From JBOGZI01 sp050697275 (GTDB lineage Bacteria > Actinomycetota > Thermoleophilia > Solirubrobacterales > 70-9), in assembly GCA_050697275.1 (NCBI GenBank), contig JBOGZI010000223.1, positions 1 to 14,822 on the forward strand: a stretch of DNA of 14,822 nucleotides. Direction: 5' to 3'. Below the pieces are notes generated by a model. The model saw only the letters and a list, made by a program, of their open reading frames with translations, was not told where the DNA came from and did no database searches. The stretch's first letter is position 1. Each line of letters starts with the position of its first letter. Of the stretch, positions 5,400-11,557 are shown piece after piece. Both the position numbers and the translations under genes were made by a program.

Positions 5400-6598
5400 T
5401 GGCGACTACCGAGACGCTCGAACAGATCAAGGAGCGCATCAAGCAGGTGACGCCCGAGGAGACGCGGGCGGCGCTCGACTCGGGCGACGCTGTCGTGATC
5501 GACACGCGGGACGCGGTCAACCGCGAGGACGCGCGGATCGAAGGCGACCACTACGCACCGGCGGGTCAGGGCGGCAGCGAGGCGCACACCGAGGAGTTCG
5601 CGCGGCGGGTGGAGGAGGCCGCCGGAGGCCGCGACAAGCCGGTGATCCTCTACTGCGGCGCCGGCAACCGCTCGGCGATCGCCGCCGACCTGCTCGAGAA
5701 GGAGCACGGCTTCAAGGACGTGGCGTCGATGTCGGGCGGACTGACGCTCTGGGAGATCCAGGGCCGGCCGGTGGTGACGCCGGAGGGGATGTCGGCCGAG
5801 CAGCGCAACCGCTACTCGCGCCACACCCTCCTGCCGGAGTTCGGGGTGGAGGGTCAGCTGAAGCTGCTCAACTCCAAGGTGTTGCTGATCGGCGCGGGCG
5901 GGCTCGGCTCGCCCGCGGCGCTCTACCTGGCGGCGGCTGGAGTCGGCACGCTCGGGCTGGTGGATGACGACGAGGTGGACGAGTCGAACCTGCAGCGGCA
6001 GGTGATCCACAACTCCAACCGCGTCGGGCAGCCGAAGACCGAGTCCGCGCGGCAGTCGATCGAGGAGCTCAATCCTGACGTCGAGGTCGTCGAGCACCGC
6101 ACCCGCCTCGACGCCTCGAACGTTCTCGAGATCATCGGCGACTACGACGTGATCGTCGACGGCGCCGACAACTTCCCCACGCGCTACCTGCTCAACGACG
6201 CCTCGGTGCGGCTGCGCAAGCCGGTCATCTCCGCCTCGATCCTCGGCTTCGACGGCCAGCTCTCAACCTTCGTCCCCTTCGAGGGGCCCTGCTACCGCTG
6301 TCTCTACCCGACCCCGCCCCCGGCCGAGCTGGCGCCGAGCTGCGGCGCCGCGGGCGTGCTCGGCGTGATGGCCGGAGTGATGGGCCTGCTGCAGGCGAAC
6401 GAGGTGATCAAGCTGGTCGCCGGGATCGGCGAGCCGCTGATCGGCAGGCTGCTCCTCTACGACTCGCTCGGCACCCGCTTCACGGAGCTCAAGGTGCGCC
6501 GCGACCCCGAGTGCCCGATCTGCGGCGAGAACGCGCCGGAGATCCCCGAGTCGGAGATGGGGAAGTTCCCCGACTACGAGGCGTTCTGCGCCCGTTAG
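5399..6598 (+). CDS. moeB: Rhodanese-MoeB/ThiF fusion: E1-like sulfur-carrier adenylyltransferase
   Basis: 399 residues. Residues about 8-126 form a rhodanese domain with active loop CGAGNRS (C86). Residues about 131-399 form a MoeB/ThiF E1-like domain: the RYSRHTLLPEFG entry, the nucleotide loop GAGGLGS (165-171), DDDEVDESNLQRQ, DGADNFPTRYLLND (D257), zinc pairs CYRC (C298, C301) and CPIC (C372, C375), and C315 in SCGAAGVLG at the usual catalytic-cysteine place. Such enzymes adenylate the C-terminal glycine of MoaD/ThiS/CysO-like carriers and help turn it into a thiocarboxylate. In MOCS3 and mycobacterial MoeZ the rhodanese is C-terminal; here it is N-terminal. The GHxxGA motif of the rhodanese part is degraded (EDARIEGDHYAPAG). 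GGAGGGAG at 5381-5388 precedes ATG 5399 by 10 bases. Likely client: the carrier encoded 116 bases downstream. Confidence 0.92.
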   Translation: MATTETLEQIKERIKQVTPEETRAALDSGDAVVIDTRDAVNREDARIEGDHYAPAGQGGSEAHTEEFARRVEEAAGGRDKPVILYCGAGNRSAIAADLLEKEHGFKDVASMSGGLTLWEIQGRPVVTPEGMSAEQRNRYSRHTLLPEFGVEGQLKLLNSKVLLIGAGGLGSPAALYLAAAGVGTLGLVDDDEVDESNLQRQVIHNSNRVGQPKTESARQSIEELNPDVEVVEHRTRLDASNVLEIIGDYDVIVDGADNFPTRYLLNDASVRLRKPVISASILGFDGQLSTFVPFEGPCYRCLYPTPPPAELAPSCGAAGVLGVMAGVMGLLQANEVIKLVAGIGEPLIGRLLLYDSLGTRFTELKVRRDPECPICGENAPEIPESEMGKFPDYEAFCAR

Positions 6599-6602
6599 CG
6601 GT

Positions 6603-6650
6603 CACCAGCCCGCCCTACTTCGGAGCGGCTGCTTGCAGCCGCGACTGGTG
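6603..6650 (+). other. Compound inverted repeat between moeB and cysO
   Basis: An 8-base inverted repeat GCGGCTGC-TT-GCAGCCGC (6625-6642) is nested inside CACCAG (6603-6608) and CTGGTG (6645-6650). It starts 4 bases after the moeB stop and has no U tract. It could be a terminator, an mRNA-stabilising hairpin or an attenuator before the carrier gene. Confidence 0.4.
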
Positions 6651-6670
6651 TATGCGGGCGCTCGTGGCCG

Positions 6671-6703
6671 CGACTAATGGCGAAGCCGACTAATCGCTAG
6701 GTT
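6671..6703 (+). promoter_or_regulatory. Candidate promoter of the sulfur-carrier gene
   Basis: TAGGTT at 6698-6703 is a fair -10 box ending 11 bases before the ATG, and there is no Shine-Dalgarno, so a nearly leaderless message is possible. The octamer CGACTAAT occurs twice just upstream (6671-6678 and 6687-6694), 16 bases apart. This could be a tandem binding site. No -35 is seen. Confidence 0.3.
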
Positions 6704-6714
6704 CTTTACGCGCG

Positions 6715-7020
6715 ATGCCGACGATCAAGGTGCCACCGGTGCTGCGCCCGCAGACCGACGGCGAGGCGGAGGTCTCGGTGAACGGCGAGACCGTTGGTGA
6801 CGCGCTTCGGGCCCTGGCGGAGAAGCACCCCGGTACGAAGGACCAGCTCTTCTCCCCGAACGGGGATCTGAACCGCTACGTCAACGTCTACCTCAACGAC
6901 GAGGATGTGCGCGTCCTGGAGGGGCTGGACACCTCGGCGGGCGAGTCGGACACGGTCGTCATCCTCCCCGCCATGGCGGGAGGCCGTGGCCCGCGCCAGA
7001 TGTGCCCAACGTCCGTCTAA
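6715..7020 (+). CDS. cysO: CysO-like MoaD/ThiS-family sulfur carrier with C-terminal extension
   Basis: 101 residues of ubiquitin-like beta-grasp fold. The N-terminal TIKVPPVLRPQTDGE, the middle RYVNVYLNDEDVR and the end VVILPAMAGG closely follow mycobacterial CysO, which carries a C-terminal thiocarboxylate for cysteine synthesis with CysM. These carriers normally end at Gly-Gly. Here the GG is at residues 89-90 and is followed by 11 residues (RGPRQMCPTSV) before the stop, including a cysteine. No stop follows the GG directly in the other two frames, so this does not look like a simple frameshift. If the family chemistry holds, the tail must be removed before adenylation, as a JAMM peptidase does for QbsE. 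No such peptidase and no cysM are in the window. The activating enzyme is probably the fusion encoded just upstream. ATG 6715 has no Shine-Dalgarno. Confidence 0.9.
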   Translation: MPTIKVPPVLRPQTDGEAEVSVNGETVGDALRALAEKHPGTKDQLFSPNGDLNRYVNVYLNDEDVRVLEGLDTSAGESDTVVILPAMAGGRGPRQMCPTSV

Positions 7021-7047
7021 CCCTCCAGCGGCTGGCTACGTGGCACG

Positions 7048-7076
7048 TTGACGCTGTCCGCGTGCGCCGCTAGGCT
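7048..7076 (+). promoter_or_regulatory. Promoter of the polysaccharide gene cluster
   Basis: TTGACG (7048-7053), a 17-base spacer and TAGGCT (7071-7076) form the best -35/-10 pair in the window, close to the actinobacterial housekeeping consensus. Transcription would begin near 7083, leaving a leader of about 17 bases to GTG 7100 or 35 to ATG 7118. Confidence 0.65.
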
Positions 7077-7099
7077 GCGCTCGCGCTCTGCTGAAGGGC

Positions 7100-8125
7100 G
7101 TGACGAAACGAACGGGTATGGGCGAGGAGGCGGGTCCCACTCTGGGGCGGATACTGATCACCGGCGGCGCGGGCTTCATCGGGTCACACCTTGCCGAGCT
7201 GCTGATCGGCAAGGGGGGTGAGGTGGTCGTCCTGGACGACCTCAGCACCGGCAGGGAGGAGAACCTGAGCGCCGCGCTCGAGACCGGCAGGCTCGAGCTC
7301 GTGATCGGCTCGACCGATGATCTCGGTCTGGTCGACCGCTGCATGGCCGGGGCCGACCTCTGCGTGCACCTGGGCTCGGCGGTGGGCGTGAAGCTGGTCA
7401 TGGAGCAGCCGCTGAAGACGCTGCTCAGCAACGTCCGAGGTGCCGACGCTGTGCTCGCCTCCGCCGCCCGGCACCGGCGCCGGGTGATGATCGCCTCGTC
7501 CTCGGAGGTGTACGGCAAGGACAGCCGCGGTCCGCTGCGCGAGGACTCGGACCGCAACCTCGGCCCGATCTCGGTGACTCGCTGGGGCTACGCGAACGCG
7601 AAGGCGTTCGCCGAGTTCGCCGCCAACGCCTACGCCGCGGAGGGCGCGGCGGACACCGTCGTCTTCCGCCTCTTTAACACCACTGGGCCGCGTCAGCTCG
7701 GCGCCTACGGGATGGTGCTGCCCCGCTTCGTCGAGCAGGCGCTGAATTCCAGGCCGCTCACGGTCTATGGCGACGGCGGCCAGCGCCGCTGCTTCCTCCA
7801 CGTCGCCGACGCCGTCGACGCCATCGCCGCCCTCGCTGGGGAGCCGGCCGCGCGCGGCAACACCTTCAACATCGGCTCCAGCCAGGAGATCTCGATTCGC
7901 GAGCTCGCCGCCCTGGTGATCGAGCGGTCCGGCAGCAGCTCCCGGATCGAGTACCAGCCCTTCGAGGAGGCATACGGCGAGGGGTTCGAGGAGCTGGGCC
8001 GGCGGATACCGAACACGGCGGCGCTTCAATCGCTCACCTCGTGGAAGCCGCAGCGCTCGCTCGAGGACATCGTTGACGACGCCATCGTCTACGAGCGAAG
8101 TCGGACAGCAGGCGTCGCCGTCTAG
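7100..8125 (+). CDS. NAD-dependent nucleotide-sugar epimerase/dehydratase (extended SDR)
   Basis: 341 residues. The Rossmann motif TGGAGFIG (21-28), the SSSEVYG serine region (about 133-139) and the catalytic YANAK (Y164, K168) mark an extended short-chain dehydrogenase/reductase. HLGSAVGVKLVMEQPL, RLFNTTGPRQLGAYGMV and TVYGDGGQRRCF place it with epimerase/decarboxylase-like enzymes acting on UDP- or GDP-sugars. The exact substrate cannot be read from sequence. It probably supplies an activated sugar for the polysaccharide made by the following genes. GTG 7100 has AAGGG only one base away; ATG 7118 is an alternative, still ahead of the Rossmann strand. It follows a strong promoter, and the next gene starts 25 bases after its stop, so it is the likely first gene of an operon. 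Confidence 0.88.
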   Translation: MTKRTGMGEEAGPTLGRILITGGAGFIGSHLAELLIGKGGEVVVLDDLSTGREENLSAALETGRLELVIGSTDDLGLVDRCMAGADLCVHLGSAVGVKLVMEQPLKTLLSNVRGADAVLASAARHRRRVMIASSSEVYGKDSRGPLREDSDRNLGPISVTRWGYANAKAFAEFAANAYAAEGAADTVVFRLFNTTGPRQLGAYGMVLPRFVEQALNSRPLTVYGDGGQRRCFLHVADAVDAIAALAGEPAARGNTFNIGSSQEISIRELAALVIERSGSSSRIEYQPFEEAYGEGFEELGRRIPNTAALQSLTSWKPQRSLEDIVDDAIVYERSRTAGVAV

Positions 8126-8140
8126 GGCTCTCGCCAACCC

Positions 8141-8144
8141 GGAG
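8141..8144 (+). promoter_or_regulatory. Ribosome binding site deciding the ligase-like gene start
   Basis: GGAG ends 6 bases before GTG 8151. This start avoids overlap with the upstream epimerase gene. The open frame itself reaches back to 8073, inside that gene. Confidence 0.5.
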
Positions 8145-8150
8145 TCCGCC

Positions 8151-10007
8151 GTGTTGGCCCTCGCCGGCGCTGGGGCCGGGGCGGGGGCGCTCTTCTCCGG
8201 CTACTTCGACCTCTCCGTGTGGGGATGGATCGCGCTGGTCACCCTGGGGGCTCTCTGCGGCCTCGCTCTTGCACGGCCGGCGCGGCCGACCGGACCGGCG
8301 CTGGTTGCCGTCTGCGCCCTGGCCGCCCTCGCGATCTGGTCGCTGATCTCGATCGGCTGGGCGGAGTCCGCCGACTCCGCCTTGATCGAGGGCGATCGCT
8401 GGATCGCCTACGCGGCGTTCTTCGCCCTGCTGCTCGTCCTGCTTCGGGGGCCGGACCGCGCGCAGCTGCTGGTCTGGTCCTTCGCTGGAGCGGCCCTGCT
8501 GGCGACCATCGTGCTGGTGTTCCAACTGCTCGGGTCGGGCTCCGATCGGTTCCTGGGGGACCGGTTGAGCGAGCCGGTCGGCTATGTGAACGGAGAGGCG
8601 GCCTACCTGCTCGTCCCGATCTGGCCGCTGCTCACGGCCGCGGAGCGCTCGCGCAGCGCCTGGGTCGCCGGGCTCGCCGCCGCCGCCGCGTCCGTCTGCG
8701 CCGGCCTGATCATCCTGACGCAGTCTCGCGGCGCGATCGCGGCCTTCGTGCTCTCCGCTCTGGTGCTGCTCCTCGTCGTCCCGGGGCGAGATCGTCGCGC
8801 TCTGCTGCTTGCCGGCCTCGCCGCCGTCACCGCGCTGCTGGCGGCCGGCCCGCTCTCGGACCTCTCACCGGCCGCCTCCATCGAGCCCACCGACGCGGAG
8901 GTTCGCGGCGCAGTGGCGGTGCTCCTGCTCGCCTCGGCGGGCTTCGGAGCGCTGTGGAGCCTGCTGGCGCTGGGAATGGAGCGCTGGGGAGATCGCGTCT
9001 CCGCCCGCGCCAAGGCCACGGTCGCGACGGCGACGGCGGCCGTCGTCCTGGCGGCGCTCGCGCTCGCTGGCTTTCCGGGGGTCTCCACGCTTCCGGATCG
9101 GGTCGGCGATCAGTACTCCTCGTTCACGGAGCTTCAGCCGGTCGAGAGCGAGGACCGGCTGCTCTCGGGAGGGGGGAACCGCTACGACTACTGGCGAGTC
9201 GCCTGGGTGCAGTTCAGCGACGATCCGCTCAAGGGGGTCGGCGCCGGTAACTACGACACGACCTACTTCGTGGAGCGGGAGAACGACGAGGCGATTCGGC
9301 AGCCTCACAGCATCGAGATGCAGGCGCTCGGCGAGACGGGGCTGCCCGGCTTCATTGCGCTCGCCGCCCTGGTGGCTGCGGCGTTCTGGGCGCTCTTCGT
9401 GCGGTCCCGGCCGGGCCGGCCCGAGTACGACCCCGCGATCGCCCTCTCCGCGGGCGGCGCCTTTCTGGTCTGGCTGGGCCAGTCGAGCGTGGACTGGACC
9501 CACCTGATCCCCGGCATGGCCGCCGTCGCGCTCTGCGCGCTCGCCGCCCTGCTGCAGCCCTGGCTTCGCCCCGCGAGCGCTGCGCGGGGGTCGAGGTGGG
9601 TTTGGCTCGCGGGGAGCGCCGTGGTCCTGGTGGTGGCGTCCGTCCTGATCGCCCGCCCCGTGCTGGCGCTGCATCAGCGGAGCGAGGGCTTCCGGGTCGT
9701 CGAGCGGGATCCGCGCGCGGCGCTCGAGCACGCCCAGAAGGCGATCGACCTCAACTCCCAGTCGGTGGAGACCCACTACCTGGCGGCGTCCGCCTACGCT
9801 CGCCTCGGATCCTATCCCCAGGCCAAAGGCGCGCTGCTCGATGCCGTCGAGCTCGAGCCGAGCAACCACGTGCCCTGGGTGCTGCTGGGCGATCTCGAAT
9901 CGAGGCGCGGGGACCGAGAGGCGGCGGTGCGCAGCTACCGGCGCGCCTCGGCTCTCAACCCCAGGGACGAGGCGATCAAGGAGCTCGCCGAGCGGCCGCC
10001 CCTGTAG
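8151..10007 (+). CDS. O-antigen ligase/polymerase-like membrane protein with C-terminal TPRs
   Basis: 618 residues. About ten or more hydrophobic helices cover 1-310, 400-416, 430-470 and 485-505. Between them lies the Wzy/WaaL-type extracytoplasmic loop (about 315-400), with NRYDYWRVAWVQF, DDPLKGVGAGNY and QPHSIEMQALGETGLPG, the usual pattern of a charged residue before W, then GxGxGxF/Y, then PH(N/S). After the last helix, residues about 511-612 form tetratricopeptide repeats (HAQKAIDLNS, AKGALLDAVELEP, SYRRASALNP). Such proteins join or polymerise lipid-linked glycans at the outer face of the membrane. In an actinobacterium without LPS the acceptor would be another surface glycan or protein; this is inference. 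The 3' end overlaps the opposite-strand gene by 32 bases. Confidence 0.85.
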   Translation: MLALAGAGAGAGALFSGYFDLSVWGWIALVTLGALCGLALARPARPTGPALVAVCALAALAIWSLISIGWAESADSALIEGDRWIAYAAFFALLLVLLRGPDRAQLLVWSFAGAALLATIVLVFQLLGSGSDRFLGDRLSEPVGYVNGEAAYLLVPIWPLLTAAERSRSAWVAGLAAAAASVCAGLIILTQSRGAIAAFVLSALVLLLVVPGRDRRALLLAGLAAVTALLAAGPLSDLSPAASIEPTDAEVRGAVAVLLLASAGFGALWSLLALGMERWGDRVSARAKATVATATAAVVLAALALAGFPGVSTLPDRVGDQYSSFTELQPVESEDRLLSGGGNRYDYWRVAWVQFSDDPLKGVGAGNYDTTYFVERENDEAIRQPHSIEMQALGETGLPGFIALAALVAAAFWALFVRSRPGRPEYDPAIALSAGGAFLVWLGQSSVDWTHLIPGMAAVALCALAALLQPWLRPASAARGSRWVWLAGSAVVLVVASVLIARPVLALHQRSEGFRVVERDPRAALEHAQKAIDLNSQSVETHYLAASAYARLGSYPQAKGALLDAVELEPSNHVPWVLLGDLESRRGDREAAVRSYRRASALNPRDEAIKELAERPPL

Positions 10008-10422
10008 CAAACGCGAGGCCGGCTAGCAGGACGACGCCCGCGACCACGGCCACGACCACGAGCGTTCCGTCGCCGCCGCCATCGTCGAGCTCGGGGAGGC
10101 CCGCCGCGGCGGTCCCGTCGGCGGTCCCGGCGGCACTCGGGCTCGGGCCGGCCTCGTCGGCGGCGCCGGGTCGGGAGATCCCCTCGCCGAAGACCGGGGT
10201 TGGCTCCCGGGCGGAAGGTGAGGCGTTGAACTCCTCGTTGCCGGCGCCCTGCTGGCGAGCCCGCTCGAACGGCAGCGAGTACTCCTGGCCGGCAGGACTC
10301 TCCGGCTCCACCACGACCTGCGCCCCGGCTATCGGGCAGAGTGACAGCACCGTGAGCGCGGCGCAGATCGCCGCCGTGGAGGTTCGAGCCCGCATCTGCC
10401 GCATCATCTGGATCGCCGACAA
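9976..10422 (-). CDS. Unrecognised secreted single-pass membrane protein
   Basis: 148 residues. A basic N-terminus and hydrophobic core (about 11-33) form a signal peptide with likely cleavage after IAGA (34). A short charged segment follows (SPAGQEYSLPFERARQQG, 42-59), then PVFGEGIS (76-83), a low-complexity Ala/Gly/Pro/Asp linker (84-119), one transmembrane helix (120-140) and a short tail GAAARRAP. This suggests a wall-facing domain anchored by its C-terminus. I recognise no named family. The ordered signal-core-linker-helix plan makes a real gene likely despite the low-complexity middle. The start is TTG at 10422 with GGAG 3 bases before it, or ATG 10407. It is divergent from the glycosyltransferase by only 11 bases and overlaps the ligase-like gene tail to tail. 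A role in surface glycan export or attachment is a guess from position. Confidence 0.7.
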   Translation of the reverse strand: MSAIQMMRQMRARTSTAAICAALTVLSLCPIAGAQVVVEPESPAGQEYSLPFERARQQGAGNEEFNASPSAREPTPVFGEGISRPGAADEAGPSPSAAGTADGTAAAGLPELDDGGGDGTLVVVAVVAGVVLLAGLAFATGAAARRAP

Positions 10423-10433
10423 TAGCTCCGATC

Positions 10434-11507
10434 GTGATCGCTGACGCCCTCGGCGCCCAGGCAGCCCACAATCCCGCCTATCGGGTGCGCGTGATGCTTC
10501 CGCGGCCCGCCCTGGCCAGGAACGGAATCGAGATCCGCCCGCTGCCCCTGCTCAGCGAGGAGGAGGATCGGATCTTCCGGGGCGCCGGGCTGCCGGGCCG
10601 CCTGCGCGTCGCCTCACGGGCGCGACGTCGGCTGCTGGACGAGATCCGTCGGCGCGAGGGGGGCCCCGATATCACCTTGATCCAGCGCCAGGCCGACATG
10701 TTCCCTTCACTCCGGGTGGAGAGGGCTGCGATCGACGAGCGCCGCTTCGTGCTCGACGTGGATGACGCGATCTGGAGAGACGCCAGGGGTGCCGGTGGAC
10801 ATCCGCTCGCGGCGCTGAAGGGAAGCGGCCGCAAGCTGCGCTGGATGGTGGCCCGCGCCGACCAGGTGATCGCGGGCAACCGCCTGCTCGCCGAGTGGCT
10901 TGGGAAGCACAGCGACCAGGTCGCCGTCGTGCCCTCCCTGATCGATCCCGCCGGCGTCGAGCCTCGCGCCCACGCGGACTCCGAGCGGCTCACCCTCGGC
11001 TGGATCGGGTCGCCGCCGACCGCTCCCTATCTCAGGCGGCTGCGCGACGTGATCGCCGCGCTGGGCCGAGACCTCGCGCCGCGGGGGCGCAGCGTCAGGC
11101 TGCTCGTGGTCGGAGCCCCGGGCCTCCGGCTCGATGGCGTGGCGCAGGAGAGCTGGCCATGGAGCGAGCGGGCGGAACGGGAGGCGCTGGACCAGATGGA
11201 CATCGGCCTGATGCCCCTTCCCGATACCCCGTGGACCCGGGGCAAGTGCGCCTACAAGGCTCTGGTCTACATGAACGCCGGGATCCCCCTGGTCGCCGAC
11301 GACGTCGGGGTCACCGCCGAGGTGGTCGGGCCGTCGGGCGGGCTCGTGGTCCGCGGGGAGGATGCCTGGCGCGAGGCGCTGCTCGAGCTGGCCGGTGATG
11401 TAGCGCTGCGCGCGCGGCTCGGCGCCGCCGGCCGCGAGCGGGTGAGCGAGGCCTACTCGGTCGAGCGCTGGGCGCCGGAGCTGGCGAGGCTGCTGCGTGG
11501 CGGCTAG
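10434..11507 (+). CDS. GT4-like glycosyltransferase
   Basis: 357 residues of GT-B type. The N-terminal half begins with the acceptor-side strand (YRVRVMLPRPALARNGIEI), then DITLIQRQA and FVLDVDDAIW (106-114), a signature of this glycosyltransferase subgroup. The C-terminal half opens with LTLGWIGSPPTAPYL (187-200) and carries WTRGKCAYKALVYMNAGIPLVAD (267-289). There the Lys pair K271/K275 and the following small-residue turn bind the nucleotide-sugar phosphate. Donor and acceptor are not predictable. It is probably cytoplasmic and adds one sugar to the lipid-linked intermediate. GTG 10434 is the furthest upstream start and keeps the conserved first strand, but no Shine-Dalgarno is visible. 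The promoter must lie in the start of the divergent gene. Epimerase genes flank this section of the cluster. Confidence 0.85.
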   Translation: MIADALGAQAAHNPAYRVRVMLPRPALARNGIEIRPLPLLSEEEDRIFRGAGLPGRLRVASRARRRLLDEIRRREGGPDITLIQRQADMFPSLRVERAAIDERRFVLDVDDAIWRDARGAGGHPLAALKGSGRKLRWMVARADQVIAGNRLLAEWLGKHSDQVAVVPSLIDPAGVEPRAHADSERLTLGWIGSPPTAPYLRRLRDVIAALGRDLAPRGRSVRLLVVGAPGLRLDGVAQESWPWSERAEREALDQMDIGLMPLPDTPWTRGKCAYKALVYMNAGIPLVADDVGVTAEVVGPSGGLVVRGEDAWREALLELAGDVALRARLGAAGRERVSEAYSVERWAPELARLLRGG

Positions 11508-11510
11508 CAC

Positions 11511-11553
11511 TACGATCGAGCCAATGGATCCGAACCCGCCCTGGGCACGCTGA
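11511..11553 (+). promoter_or_regulatory. Possible promoter with a nine-codon leaderless mini-ORF before the second epimerase
   Basis: TACGAT (11511-11516) lies exactly 7 bases before ATG 11524, which opens a nine-codon frame (MDPNPPWAR) ending at TGA 11551-11553, 4 bases before the epimerase ATG. The geometry equals that of marR and the rhodanese. The peptide contains Pro-Pro-Trp, which could slow ribosomes. It may be only a promoter with a 35-base leader. Confidence 0.3.
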
Positions 11554-11557
11554 GCGG

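Noticed and set aside
5078..6097. Minus-strand frame opposite the rhodanese genes (339 codons)
   Set aside because: Antisense shadow without recognisable domains.
8073..8150. Upstream extension of the ligase-like gene into the epimerase gene
   Set aside because: It starts at a TTG without a ribosome binding site and codes for a polar Ser/Thr-rich stretch. GTG 8151 with GGAG is better placed.
8865..10010. Minus-strand frame opposite the ligase-like gene (381 codons)
   Set aside because: Antisense shadow; the plus-strand frame has clear membrane helices, Wzy/WaaL motifs and TPRs.
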